This document shows, piece by piece, positions 1 to 11,089 of a DNA stretch of 64,000 nucleotides. This DNA comes from Amycolatopsis sp. FBCC-B4732 (lineage in GTDB: Bacteria; Actinomycetota; Actinomycetes; Mycobacteriales; Pseudonocardiaceae). The stretch's first letter is position 1, and every line of letters begins with the position of its first letter. The notes below the pieces were generated by a model, which was given only the letters and a program-made list of their open reading frames with translations, did not search any database and was not told where the DNA came from. Position numbers and translations under genes: made by a program. The DNA lies in the NCBI RefSeq assembly GCF_023008405.1, contig NZ_CP095376.1, positions 3,806,001 through 3,870,000 on the forward strand, given 5' to 3'.

Positions 1-734
1 CCGAAGACACCTCGGCGTACCAGGTCGCGGTGCTGCGGGAGCCCGCCGGCCGCGGCGGCTCGGCGTACGTGCACGACGAGCTGGCGCCCGAGCACCGGGT
101 CCGGGTGTCGGAGCCGCGCAACCACTTCCCGCTGGTGCCCGCCGAGCGGTACCTGTTCGTCGCGGGCGGCATCGGCATCACGCCGATCCTGCCGATGCTC
201 GAACGGGCCGGCGACTGGCAGCTCGTGTACGGCGGCCGGACGCGCTCGTCGATGGCCTTCACCGACGAGCTGGCCCGCTACGGCGACCGCGTGACGATCC
301 GGCCGCAGGACGAGGACGGCCTGCTCGACCTCGCCGGGCTGCCGGTCGAGCCGGGCACGGCGGTGTACTGCTGCGGCCCCGCGCCGCTCCTGACGGCGGT
401 GGAACGGCTCGGCCTCGAAAACCTGCACGTCGAGCGCTTCGCCGCGGAGCCGGACGACGGCCCGCGCACGGCGTTCGAGGTCGAGCTCGCCGGCTCGGGG
501 CGGGTGCTGGCGGTGCCCGCGGACCGGTCGATCCTCGACGTGGTCGAGGAAGCCGGGGTCACGGTGCTGTCCTCGTGCCGCGAAGGCACGTGCGGCACCT
601 GCGAAACCGGCGTGCTCGGCGGGACACCGGAGCACCGCGACGCCGTGCTGACCGACGCCGAGCGGGAAGAGAGCGAGGTGATGATGCTCTGCGTGTCCCG
701 CGCGCGCTCACCCCGCCTGGTGCTCGACCTCTGA
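1..734 (+). CDS. PDR-type ferredoxin oxidoreductase, 5'-truncated by the window edge
   Basis: A reductase of the vanillate-demethylase-reductase (PDR, class IA) type. Such proteins carry electrons from NAD(P)H through a flavin to a C-terminal plant-type [2Fe-2S] cluster and on to a Rieske oxygenase or P450. The frame is open from base 3, so the N-terminus with much of the flavin domain lies upstream of the window. The sequence shows a nucleotide-binding motif GGIGITPILPM near nt 165-200. A ferredoxin domain follows with SSCREGTCGTC (CxxxxCxxC, nt 570-602) and the fourth cysteine in MMLC near nt 690. The stop is TGA at 732-734. The partner oxygenase is not in the next genes and probably sits upstream. 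Confidence 0.9.
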   Translation, partial: EDTSAYQVAVLREPAGRGGSAYVHDELAPEHRVRVSEPRNHFPLVPAERYLFVAGGIGITPILPMLERAGDWQLVYGGRTRSSMAFTDELARYGDRVTIRPQDEDGLLDLAGLPVEPGTAVYCCGPAPLLTAVERLGLENLHVERFAAEPDDGPRTAFEVELAGSGRVLAVPADRSILDVVEEAGVTVLSSCREGTCGTCETGVLGGTPEHRDAVLTDAEREESEVMMLCVSRARSPRLVLDL

Positions 735-776
735 CTGAGCGTCACTGCGCGGCGGACTCGGCCGATCTGTAGTGCC

Positions 777-2243
777 ATGGGACGGGTGAAGACGTTTCGC
801 ACTTTCCTGGACAAGGCGGACGAGCGGCTGGGCGACGGGCTCGAAAGCGTGCTCTGCGCCCACCACCGGCGGCGGCTGCGCGGGCTCGGCTGGGGTGACG
901 TGCTCGCCCCGGGCGGGTCGGCGGACCGGCTCGGCGGCCGAGCCCCGGTCCGCGACGGCAACCGCGTCGAGGTGCTGATCGACGGCGAGGAGTCGCTGCC
1001 CGCCGTCGAGGCGGCGATCCGGCGGGCGAAGTCGCACGTCCACATCGCGAACTGGCACGCGAGCGCGGACTTCCGGCTGACGCGCGAACCCGGAGCGCCC
1101 ACCCTGCGCGAGCTGCTCGCCGAGACCGCCGGCCGCGGCGTCGAGGTGCGGGTGCTGCTGTGGGGCGGCCCGCCGGTGCCGGCGTTCCAGCCCTCGCGCA
1201 AGCTCGCGCGCTCGGAGCAGCGGAAGTTCACCGACGGCTCGGCGGTGCGCTGCGTGCTCGATGCCCGCGAGCGGACCATGCACTGCCACCACGAGAAACT
1301 GGTGGTCGTCGACGACGCGCTCGCGTTCGTCGGCGGCGTCGACTTCACCGCGCTGGAGGGCGACCGGCACGACAGCCCGGACCACCCGCCGCGGCCGATC
1401 GGGTGGCACGACCTCATGACGCGGCTCGAAGGACCGGTGGTCGCCGACGTCGCGGACCACTTCCGGCGGCGGTGGACCGAGGTGGCGGGGGAAGACCTGC
1501 CCGCGCCCGCGGTGCCCGGGCCGGCGGGCGGCAGCCGGGTGCAGCTGCTGCGGACGGTGCCGAACAGCACCTACGACTTCCTGCCCCGAGGCGAATTCAC
1601 GCTGCTCGACGGCTACCTCCGCGCGCTGCGCTCGGCACGACGGCTCGTCTACCTGGAGAACCAGTTCCTGTGGTCGCCGGAGATCGCCGAGGTGCTGATC
1701 GACAAGCTGCGCACCCTGCCCGACGACCGGTTCCGGGTGGTCCTGCTGCTCCCCCGCAAGCCGAGCAACGGCTCGGACACCACCCGCGGGCAGCTGGGCC
1801 GCCTCCTGGACGCCGACGACGGTCACCAGCGGCTCCTCGCGACGACGATCAGCGCCCACGACGGCGACGAGGCGGCGCCGGTGTACGTCCACGCGAAGCT
1901 CGGCATCGTCGACGACGAGTGGCTGACCGTGGGCTCGGCGAACCTCAACGAGCACTCGCTGTTCAACGACACCGAGGTCAACATCGCCACCGACGACCAC
2001 GCACTGGCGCGCTCGACGAGGCTGCGGCTGTGGGCCGAGCACCTCGGCCGCCCGGTCGAAGAGCTGGAGAACACCGACCCGGCCGACGTCGTCGACCACC
2101 TCTGGCGCCCGCTGGCCGAGGAGCAGGCCGAGCGGGAACGCCGGGGCGAGCGGCGCACGCACCGGCTGGTGCTGCTGCCGGGCGTGTCCCGGCGGGCCGG
2201 GCGGTTGCAGGGCCCGCTGCGGGGGCTGCTCGTGGACGGCTAA
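777..2243 (+). CDS. Phospholipase D / cardiolipin-synthase family protein
   Basis: A 488-residue protein of the phospholipase D superfamily, which makes or breaks phosphodiester bonds, usually in phospholipids. Both HKD motifs are intact: H172-x-K174-x4-D179 in HCHHEKLVVVDD, and H372-x-K374-x4-D379 in VHAKLGIVDDEW followed by GSANLNEHS. The protein therefore looks catalytically competent. No N-terminal membrane segments are seen, unlike classical cardiolipin synthases, so it may be a soluble or peripheral PLD-like enzyme. The substrate cannot be told from sequence. The ATG lies 42 bp after the upstream reductase. The 3' end overlaps the convergent aldehyde dehydrogenase by 4 bp. Confidence 0.85.
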   Translation: MGRVKTFRTFLDKADERLGDGLESVLCAHHRRRLRGLGWGDVLAPGGSADRLGGRAPVRDGNRVEVLIDGEESLPAVEAAIRRAKSHVHIANWHASADFRLTREPGAPTLRELLAETAGRGVEVRVLLWGGPPVPAFQPSRKLARSEQRKFTDGSAVRCVLDARERTMHCHHEKLVVVDDALAFVGGVDFTALEGDRHDSPDHPPRPIGWHDLMTRLEGPVVADVADHFRRRWTEVAGEDLPAPAVPGPAGGSRVQLLRTVPNSTYDFLPRGEFTLLDGYLRALRSARRLVYLENQFLWSPEIAEVLIDKLRTLPDDRFRVVLLLPRKPSNGSDTTRGQLGRLLDADDGHQRLLATTISAHDGDEAAPVYVHAKLGIVDDEWLTVGSANLNEHSLFNDTEVNIATDDHALARSTRLRLWAEHLGRPVEELENTDPADVVDHLWRPLAEEQAERERRGERRTHRLVLLPGVSRRAGRLQGPLRGLLVDG

Positions 2244-3811
2244 CGCAGGCGCAGCTTCCGCAGCGTCTTGAGCCCGGACAGCATGCTCTCGACGTACTTC
2301 TCGTAGCCCTGCCCCGGCCGCGGGCCCATCACCTGCTTCTTCAGCACGGCCAGGTTCTGCCCGTCGGTGTACTTGAGCAGGCCCTGGTCCCCGTGGCGGG
2401 CGCCGACGCCGGAGTTCTTGATGCCGCCGGACGGGGTTCCCTTGGCGGCGAACGCCGTGGCGAGGATGTCGTTGACGTTCACGTTGCCGGACTCGATGCG
2501 CGCGGCCAGCGCGCGGGCCGCCGGGACGTCGGTGCTCCAGATCGAGGCGTTCAGGCCGTAGTCCGTGTCGTTGGCCAGCTCGACCGCTTCGTCGACCGTG
2601 CGGTAGGTGTGCAGCGCCACCACGGGACCGAAGGTTTCCGTGACGCCGCAGAGCATGTCCTTCGTGACGCCTTCGAGGATCGTCGGCTCGAAGAACGCCG
2701 GGCCGAGGTCGGGGCGGGGCTTGCCACCGCACAGGACCGTGGCCCCCTTGGCGACGGCATCGTCCACGTGGGACTTGACGCGGCGCATGTGGTCCACCGA
2801 AACGAGCGATCCCATTTCGGGGCCGAAGTCGTACGCCGCGCGGACGTCGAGCGCCGAAGCCGCGGCCACGAAGGCCGTCTTGAACTCGTCGTAGCGGGAC
2901 TCCGGCAGGTAGATCCGCTCGACGTGCATGCAGATCTGGCCGGTGTTGCCGAACGCGCCGAACACCGCGCCCCGCACGGCTTCCCCGATGTCGGCGTCCT
3001 CGAGCACGATCATGGGGTTCTTGCCGCCGAGCTCGAGGCAGCAGCCGATGAGGTTGCGGCCCGCCCGCTCGCCGATCACCTTGCCGGTGGCCGTGGAGCC
3101 GGTGAACATCACGTAGTCGGCCTGGTCGATGAGCGCCGGCCCGACGTCCGGGCCTTCGCCGCAGACGACCTGGAAGAGACCCTCCGGCAGGCCGGCTTCC
3201 TCCAGCAGCCGCACGCCGTACAGCGGTGAGAGCGCGGTCTTGTTGTCGGGCTTCAGCACGACCGCGTTGCCGGCCATCAGCGCCGGGATCGCGTCGGAAA
3301 CGCCGGTGGCGAACGGGAAGTTCCACGGCGCGATGATGCCGACGACGCCCTTGGGCCGCCGGACCTCGGTCGACGACGTCACCAGTGGCACCGGACCACC
3401 GCGCTTCACCGGCGCCAGCAGCTTGGCCGCCCGCTTGAGGTAGTGGCTCATCACCATCGGCGGGTCGCAGGTCTCCTCGATCGCCATCCGCCGATTCTTG
3501 CCGCTCTCCACCTGGATGAGGTCGGCGATCGCCCGCGCTCGGTCGACGAACAGCGTGTGCGCCCGCTTGAACACGGCCAGCCGCTGCTTGACCGGCGTGG
3601 CGGCCCACTTCCGCTGGGCCTCGCGCGCGACGGCGAACGCCCGCTCGATGTCCGCCGGCGTCGACTGCGGCAGCTCGACGAGGACGTCGCCGGTGTAGAC
3701 CTCGGTGAGTTCCCAGGTCGCGCCGGACCCCGGCACCCGGGCGACCAGCTGGTTGAGGAACGCGTCGGTCACCGAGGCCGGGCGGGAAAGCTTGACCGGG
3801 GTGAGGGTCAT
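2240..3811 (-). CDS. Aldehyde dehydrogenase, succinate-semialdehyde dehydrogenase type
   Basis: An NAD(P)-dependent aldehyde dehydrogenase of 523 residues, closest in style to the actinobacterial succinic-semialdehyde dehydrogenase (GabD2) group. Catalytic features are present: N164 in APWNFPF, general base E260 in ELGGKNP and nucleophile C294 in NTGQICM. Its ATG overlaps the TGA of the GMC oxidoreductase upstream (ATGA, 3808-3811), so the two are translationally coupled. The pair reads as an alcohol-to-aldehyde-to-acid module. The substrate is not determined, and succinate semialdehyde is only the family default. The 3' end converges on the PLD gene with a 4-bp overlap. Confidence 0.88.
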   Translation of the reverse strand: MTLTPVKLSRPASVTDAFLNQLVARVPGSGATWELTEVYTGDVLVELPQSTPADIERAFAVAREAQRKWAATPVKQRLAVFKRAHTLFVDRARAIADLIQVESGKNRRMAIEETCDPPMVMSHYLKRAAKLLAPVKRGGPVPLVTSSTEVRRPKGVVGIIAPWNFPFATGVSDAIPALMAGNAVVLKPDNKTALSPLYGVRLLEEAGLPEGLFQVVCGEGPDVGPALIDQADYVMFTGSTATGKVIGERAGRNLIGCCLELGGKNPMIVLEDADIGEAVRGAVFGAFGNTGQICMHVERIYLPESRYDEFKTAFVAAASALDVRAAYDFGPEMGSLVSVDHMRRVKSHVDDAVAKGATVLCGGKPRPDLGPAFFEPTILEGVTKDMLCGVTETFGPVVALHTYRTVDEAVELANDTDYGLNASIWSTDVPAARALAARIESGNVNVNDILATAFAAKGTPSGGIKNSGVGARHGDQGLLKYTDGQNLAVLKKQVMGPRPGQGYEKYVESMLSGLKTLRKLRLR

Positions 3812-5436
3812 GACCGGCTCCCGAGGACGAGCTGGGCACCCATCTCGCCGATCATGATGCAGGGCGCGTTGGTGTTGCCGCCGGTGATCGACGGCATGAT
3901 CGAGGCGTCGCAGACGCGCAGCGCGTCGACCCCGCGGACCTTGAGGTCGGGCCCGACGACGGCGAGCTCGTCGACGCCCATCCGGCAGGTGCCGACGCCG
4001 TGGTAGACCGACGTCGCGCGGTTGAGGATCGCGTCGCGCAGGGCCTGGCCCTTGAGGTCCTCGCCCGGGTGGATCTCTTCCTTGACCGCGCCTCCGAACG
4101 CCTTCGAGGCCATGATCTCGCGCACCATCTCCGAGCCTTCGCCGAGCACTTCGAGGTCGGCCGGGTCGGCGAGGTACTGGAAGTCGATGAGCGGCGCGGC
4201 CGTGGGGTCGGCCGAGGCGAGCCGCAGCGTGCCGCGGCTCTTCGGGTAGATCAGCGTGGTGAGGACGGTGAGGGCACCGCGCTTGTCGACGGCGTGCCGG
4301 ATCGGGGCGTCCTGGTTGGGCGAGACGTAGGCCCAGGGCAGCAGGTGCAGCTGCAGGTCCGGGACCGCGTCGGCCTGGGAGGTGCGCAGGAAGGCGACCG
4401 CCTCGAAGACGGAGTTCGCGAGGAAGGTGGAGCCGGGCCGCAGCAGTTCCTTGGCCAGGCCGCGGGCGAAGAACGGCGCCGTGCCGCGGAGCTTGCTGGA
4501 GGCCACCTGGAAGGTCAGGGCGTGGAACATGTGGTCGTGCAGGTTGTCCCCGACGGGCAGGTCGGCGACGACGTCGATGCCGTGTTCCTTCAGGTGCTCG
4601 GCGTGCCCGACGCCGGAGAGCATCAGCAGCTGCGCGGACCCGACGACCCCCGCGGCGAGGATGACCTCCTTGCCGGCCCGGACCGTGCGCCGGCTGCCGT
4701 CGGCGTCGACGACTTCGACGCCGGTGGCGCGGCCGTTCTCGACGAGCACCTTCTTCGCCAGCACGCGCGACTGGAGCTGGAGCGACGCAGGCGCGTGGTG
4801 GAGGTAGCCGCGCGAGGCGCTGTAGCGCAGGCCGTCGGCGGCGTTCTGCTGCATCCGGCTGACGCCCTCTTGGGACTCGGCGTTGTAGTCGTCGAGGATC
4901 TCGCAGCCGATCGCGTCGGCGGTGGCCTCGAGGAACTGCAGCGTCCCTTCCTGCGGGATCTTGTTGCGGGTGATCCGGATGGGCCCGCCGGCGCCGCGGA
5001 AGGCGTTCTCGCCGTCCTCGAAGTCCTCCATCCGCTTGTAGGCGGCGTTGACGCGGTCGGCGTCCCAGCCTTCGTTGCCCTCGGCGGCCCAGGAGTCGAA
5101 GTTGGCGCGGTTGCCGCGGACGTAGACCATGCCGTTGACGGAGCTGGAGCCCCCGACGACCTTGCCCCGCGGCACCGGCATCCGACGATCTAGAACGTGT
5201 TTCTGCGGGACGGAGTAGTAGCCCCAGTCGACGAGGTTCTTCAGCTGCGGCACGGCGTGCATCGGCGCGACCATGCCGGGCTTGGTGACCAGCAGCTGAC
5301 TGTCGCTCTTGCCCGCCTCCAGCACGATCACGCTGGCCCCGGCCTGCGCCAGCCGCCCGGCGACGGCGGCACCGGAGCTCCCCGACCCGACGACGACGTA
5401 ATCGGCTTCGTCGCTGCGTGGCGCCCGCTTCGCCAT
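3808..5436 (-). CDS. GMC-family FAD oxidoreductase (choline-dehydrogenase type)
   Basis: A 542-residue glucose-methanol-choline oxidoreductase that oxidises an alcohol using FAD. The N-terminal dinucleotide fold YVVVGSGSSGAAVAG (GxGxxG) is followed by a long FAD domain. Near the C-terminus lie the catalytic His in VYHGVGTCRMG and the Asn in GGNTNAPCIMIGE. A longer frame runs upstream to 5631, but the ATG at 5436 is preferred. It has a good GAGGAG ribosome site 5 nt upstream, and the FAD motif begins about 15 residues later. It is the first gene of an operon with the aldehyde dehydrogenase. A KstR-like palindrome sits 33 bp upstream of the start, suggesting TetR-type control and perhaps a lipid or steroid alcohol substrate (inference). 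Confidence 0.88.
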   Translation of the reverse strand: MAKRAPRSDEADYVVVGSGSSGAAVAGRLAQAGASVIVLEAGKSDSQLLVTKPGMVAPMHAVPQLKNLVDWGYYSVPQKHVLDRRMPVPRGKVVGGSSSVNGMVYVRGNRANFDSWAAEGNEGWDADRVNAAYKRMEDFEDGENAFRGAGGPIRITRNKIPQEGTLQFLEATADAIGCEILDDYNAESQEGVSRMQQNAADGLRYSASRGYLHHAPASLQLQSRVLAKKVLVENGRATGVEVVDADGSRRTVRAGKEVILAAGVVGSAQLLMLSGVGHAEHLKEHGIDVVADLPVGDNLHDHMFHALTFQVASSKLRGTAPFFARGLAKELLRPGSTFLANSVFEAVAFLRTSQADAVPDLQLHLLPWAYVSPNQDAPIRHAVDKRGALTVLTTLIYPKSRGTLRLASADPTAAPLIDFQYLADPADLEVLGEGSEMVREIMASKAFGGAVKEEIHPGEDLKGQALRDAILNRATSVYHGVGTCRMGVDELAVVGPDLKVRGVDALRVCDASIMPSITGGNTNAPCIMIGEMGAQLVLGSRS

Positions 5437-5468
5437 TTCCGCTCCTCGGTCCGCCCGGACACGTAAAC

Positions 5469-5482
5469 TGTAACGTGTTCTA
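5469..5482. promoter_or_regulatory. KstR-like 14-bp palindromic operator
   Basis: The sequence TGTAACGTGTTCTA fits the pattern TnnAACnnGTTnnA that I recall for KstR, the TetR-family repressor of cholesterol and lipid genes in actinomycetes. It lies 33 bp upstream of the GMC oxidoreductase ATG, where it would overlap the promoter. A second, overlapping inverted repeat (ACACGT, 8-bp gap, ACGTGT) covers 5459-5478. No kstR gene is in the window. Confidence 0.5.
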
Positions 5483-5542
5483 GTCAGGCAACCGTATAGC
5501 GTCGAGCCCCGGGAGCGCAACGGTCCCCGGCCCGCACCGGCG

Positions 5543-5599
5543 ACGCCATGAACGACCCTTTCATGACATCCGGCGAGGTGAACGACTCGTTCATGACGT
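5543..5599. repeat. 57-bp dispersed palindromic repeat, copy 1 (degenerate)
   Basis: This segment aligns over 57 bp, without gaps, to the reverse complement of the element at 51502-51558, with about 47 identical positions. Its core TCCGGCGAGGTGAA and its end CGTTCATGACGT are shared. The arms here are imperfect inverted repeats. It lies between the divergent GMC promoter and the end of folA, outside any gene. Confidence 0.75.
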
Positions 5600-5655
5600 T
5601 CGCAGGGCCGCACCGAGCTGCTCCGGGACACCCCGACCGGCTCACGAGCCGAAGC

Positions 5656-6114
5656 TCAGCCCCAGGTCAGGAACCGGTAGTGCAGCCCGGTCGAAGACTC
5701 CAGCCAGTCCCCCGCGGACTCCGCCGCCCGCCCCACCTCGGGCGCGCGGGTGTCTCCCTCGAACGACTCCCGGATCTCCGTCACCACGATCCGGTCCGCC
5801 ACCGGCAGCGCCGCCGCGTAAACCGCCGCCCCGCCGATCACCCACACGTCGCCCGACACCGCCGCCAACGCCGAGGTGAGCGACGGAAACGTCTCGGCCC
5901 CGTCCTGCGGGGTCCGCGAAAGCACCAGGTTGCGCCGCCCGGGCAGCGGCCGGAACCGCGGCGGCAGCGACTCCCACGTGCGCCGCCCCATCAGCACGGC
6001 CGCGCCCGCCGTCACCGACTTGAAGTGCTTCAGGTCCTCCGGCAGGTGCCACGGCAGCTCGCCGTCGCGGCCGATGACGCCGTTCGCCGACTGGGCCCAG
6101 ATCAGGCCGATCAC
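5656..6114 (-). CDS. folA: Dihydrofolate reductase
   Basis: A 152-residue dihydrofolate reductase that reduces dihydrofolate to tetrahydrofolate with NADPH, recycling the folate oxidised by thymidylate synthase next door. Family hallmarks are visible: [23 protein letters not shown] at the N-terminus (with the active-site acid in PEDLKHF), [15 protein letters not shown] and WVIGGAAVY. The GTG start at 6114 is chosen because it overlaps the thyA stop by 4 bp (GTGA) and gives a canonical N-terminus. The thyA-folA order with coupling is the classic folate pair. Confidence 0.97.
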   Translation of the reverse strand: MIGLIWAQSANGVIGRDGELPWHLPEDLKHFKSVTAGAAVLMGRRTWESLPPRFRPLPGRRNLVLSRTPQDGAETFPSLTSALAAVSGDVWVIGGAAVYAAALPVADRIVVTEIRESFEGDTRAPEVGRAAESAGDWLESSTGLHYRFLTWG

Positions 6115-6908
6115 ACCGCCACCGGGGCCTTGATACCCGGGTGCGGGTCGTACCCCTCGAGCGCGAAGTGCTCGTAGGTGTAGCCGAACAGGCTCTCCGC
6201 CGGCTTCAGCTCGAGCGCCGGGAACTGCCGCGCCTCGCGGGCGAGCTGCGTGCGGACCTGCTCGACGTGGTTGTCGTAGACGTGGCAGTCGCCGCCGGTC
6301 CAGATGAAGTCGCCGACGCCGAGGCCCACCTGCGCGGCGATCATGTGGGTCAGCAGCGCGTAGCTCGCGATGTTGAACGGGACGCCGAGGAACAGGTCCG
6401 CGCTGCGCTGGTACAGCTGGCAGGACAACCGGCCGTCGGCGACGTAAAACTGGAAGAACGCGTGGCACGGCGGGAGCGCCATGCGCGGGATGTCGGCCAC
6501 GTTCCACGCGGACACGATGATCCGCCGCGAGTCGGGGTTCTCGCGCAGCGTGCGCAGGACCTCCGCGATCTGGTCGACGTGGCCGCCGTCCGGGGTCGGC
6601 CACGAGCGCCACTGGACGCCGTAGACCGGGCCGAGGTCGCCGTCTTCCGCCGCCCACTCGTCCCAGATCGTCACGCCGTGCTCGCGCAGCCAGCCGACGT
6701 TCGCGTCGCCGCGCAGGAACCACAGCAGTTCGTACGCGATCGAGCGGAAGTGGACCTTCTTCGTGGTGATCAACGGGAAGCCGTCCGAGAGGCGGTAGCG
6801 CAGCTGGTGCCCGAAGATCGACCGCGTGCCCGTACCAGTACGGTCCCCTTTGCGGGCCCCCGTTTCGAGCACGTGGCGGAGGAGGTCTTCGTACTGCGTG
6901 TCCGGCAT
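6111..6908 (-). CDS. thyA: Thymidylate synthase (ThyA)
   Basis: A 265-residue folate-dependent thymidylate synthase converting dUMP to dTMP, the usual length for ThyA. Conserved parts are [17 protein letters not shown] near the N-terminus, the nucleophilic cysteine in [14 protein letters not shown], and [19 protein letters not shown], which contacts dUMP and folate. The ATG at 6908 is preferred over an ATG 19 codons upstream because [10 protein letters not shown] matches the normal family start. It is co-transcribed with folA downstream. Its promoter lies in the 114-bp gap shared with furA. Confidence 0.97.
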   Translation of the reverse strand: MPDTQYEDLLRHVLETGARKGDRTGTGTRSIFGHQLRYRLSDGFPLITTKKVHFRSIAYELLWFLRGDANVGWLREHGVTIWDEWAAEDGDLGPVYGVQWRSWPTPDGGHVDQIAEVLRTLRENPDSRRIIVSAWNVADIPRMALPPCHAFFQFYVADGRLSCQLYQRSADLFLGVPFNIASYALLTHMIAAQVGLGVGDFIWTGGDCHVYDNHVEQVRTQLAREARQFPALELKPAESLFGYTYEHFALEGYDPHPGIKAPVAV

Positions 6909-6988
6909 GCCCGCGAGCCTAACCAAGGCGCACGGCGAACGGCGTACCCGGCCGCACGACACCACCGAGTGGATCTTCGGGTCATAAC

Positions 6989-7017
6989 TTGACTCATTCC
7001 AGATAGCGCCCTAGGGT
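6989..7017 (+). promoter_or_regulatory. furA-katG promoter, probably leaderless, with FurA box
   Basis: A -35 hexamer TTGACT (6989-6994) and a -10 hexamer TAGGGT (7012-7017) are separated by exactly 17 bp. The expected transcription start, about 6-7 nt after the -10 box, falls on the GTG at 7023. The transcript would then be leaderless, as I recall for furA in mycobacteria. The AT-rich stretch AACTTGACTCATTCCAGAT over the -35 resembles actinobacterial FurA boxes, which would give autorepression. Confidence 0.75.
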
Positions 7018-7022
7018 CGGCG

Positions 7023-9751
<2,729 letters not shown>

Positions 9752-9759
9752 GCACGCAC

Positions 9760-9798
9760 GAAGGCCCGGCCGGTCCACTGTGGACCGGCCGGGCCTTC
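9760..9798. terminator. Bidirectional hairpin terminator between katG and the molybdenum-hydroxylase operon
   Basis: Two 18-nt arms (9760-9777 and 9781-9798), starting GAAGGCCCGGCC and fully complementary, are separated by a 3-nt loop. The hairpin lies 8 bp after katG and 5 bp before the end of the convergent operon, so it can serve both. There is no T-run, as is usual in actinomycetes. Confidence 0.85.
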
Positions 9799-9803
9799 GG
9801 CGT

Positions 9804-10622
9804 TCAGGAGCGCGCCGCGGCCTCGGTGAGAGCGCGGCGGGTCAGCACGCGGGCCAGGTGGCGGCGGTACTCCGCCGTCGCGTGCGGCTCGTCCGGCGGG
9901 TTCGTGCCCTCCGCGGCCAGCGCCGCCGCGTCCGCGATCGACGCGCCCGCCGCCAGTGCCTCCTCCGTCGCGGTGGCCCGCAGCGGTACGCCGCCCATGT
10001 TGATCAGGCCCACCCGGCCGCCGGTGACGGCCACGCCGACCATCGCCCAGTCGATCGCGCGGCGGGTGAACTTCTGGAAGCCCCAGCCCAGCCCGGTCTG
10101 GCGGGGCAGCCGGACCTCGGTGAGCAGCTCGTCGGGCTCCAGCGGCGTCGTGAACGGGCCGAGGAAGAACTCCGCCGCCGGGATGCGGCGCTCCCCCGCC
10201 GGGCCGCGCGCGACCAGCACCGCGTCCGACGCCAGCACCGCCGCGGGCAGATCGGCCGCGGAGTCGGCGTGCACCAGCGAGCCGCCGAGGGTGCCGCGGT
10301 GGCGGACCTGGCGGTCGCCGACCTCGCCGGACGCGTGCGCCAGCAGCGGCGCGTGCTCCCGCAGGACCGGGTCGTGCGCGAGGTCGCTGTAGCGGGACAG
10401 CGCACCGATCACGACGTCGTCGCCGTCGAGCCGGACGTAGCGGAGCTCGTCGACCGGGCCGATGTCGACCACGTACTCCGGCGCGGCCAGCCGCAGTTTC
10501 ATCAGCGGCAGCAGGGAGTGCCCGCCCGCCAGCACCTTGGCCTCGTCGCCGTGCTCGGCGAGCCTGGCCAGCGCTTCGTCCACTGTGGACACACGCTCGT
10601 AGCGGAATTCTGCGGGGATCAC
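9804..10622 (-). CDS. Molybdenum hydroxylase FAD subunit (CoxM-like)
   Basis: The 272-residue medium subunit of a xanthine-oxidase-family enzyme, holding FAD between the iron-sulfur subunit and the external acceptor. FAD-binding motifs are [14 protein letters not shown] near residue 33 and [18 protein letters not shown] near residue 110, followed by the CO dehydrogenase flavoprotein C-terminal domain. The GTG at 10622 overlaps the stop of the [2Fe-2S] subunit by 4 bp (GTGA) and gives [11 protein letters not shown], the usual start of this family. It is the last gene of the L-S-M operon and ends at a bidirectional hairpin. Confidence 0.92.
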   Translation of the reverse strand: MIPAEFRYERVSTVDEALARLAEHGDEAKVLAGGHSLLPLMKLRLAAPEYVVDIGPVDELRYVRLDGDDVVIGALSRYSDLAHDPVLREHAPLLAHASGEVGDRQVRHRGTLGGSLVHADSAADLPAAVLASDAVLVARGPAGERRIPAAEFFLGPFTTPLEPDELLTEVRLPRQTGLGWGFQKFTRRAIDWAMVGVAVTGGRVGLINMGGVPLRATATEEALAAGASIADAAALAAEGTNPPDEPHATAEYRRHLARVLTRRALTEAAARS

Positions 10623-11089
10623 CGGTCCACCTCCTGACCCGAAGCGTCGATCACGGCGCTGACGATGTTGTGGTACCCCGTGCAGCGGCAGAGGTTGCCC
10701 TCGAGCCCGGCCCGGACCTCGTCGCGGGTCGGCTTCGGGTTGTCGTTCAGCAGCGACACCGACGCCATGATCATCCCCGGCGTGCAGAACCCGCACTGCA
10801 GGCCGTGCTGCTCGCGAAACGCCCGCTGCACGGGGTGCAGCGACCCGTCCGGCTCCGCCAGCCCCTCGACGGTGGTGACGGCGTGGCCGTCGGCCTGCGC
10901 GGCCAGCACCGTGCAGGACTTGACCGACTCGCCGTCGAGCAGCACCGTGCAGGCGCCGCAGGACGTGGTGTCGCAGCCGATGTTCGTGCCGGTGAACCCG
11001 GCCGTGTCGCGCAGGAAGTGCACCAGCAACGTCCGGTCCGGCACCTCCTCGGTCACCGGCCGCCCGTTGACCTCGATCGAGACCTTCAC
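10619..11089 (-). CDS. Molybdenum hydroxylase [2Fe-2S] subunit (CoxS-like)
   Basis: The 156-residue small subunit carrying two [2Fe-2S] clusters that relay electrons from the molybdenum site to FAD. The N-terminal ferredoxin cluster is in [16 protein letters not shown] with a fourth Cys in VKSCTV. The C-terminal four-helix cluster is in [10 protein letters not shown] and [12 protein letters not shown]. Both clusters have all their cysteines. The ATG overlaps the stop of the large subunit (ATGA), and its own stop overlaps the FAD subunit start. All three genes are tightly coupled. Confidence 0.95.
   Translation of the reverse strand: MKVSIEVNGRPVTEEVPDRTLLVHFLRDTAGFTGTNIGCDTTSCGACTVLLDGESVKSCTVLAAQADGHAVTTVEGLAEPDGSLHPVQRAFREQHGLQCGFCTPGMIMASVSLLNDNPKPTRDEVRAGLEGNLCRCTGYHNIVSAVIDASGQEVDR

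Noticed and set aside
708..3839. A 1043-residue minus-strand frame overlapping the PLD and aldehyde dehydrogenase genes
   Set aside because: Its sequence is low-complexity Arg/Gly/Pro as expected from a GC-rich shadow frame, and both overlapped genes have intact catalytic motifs in their own frames.
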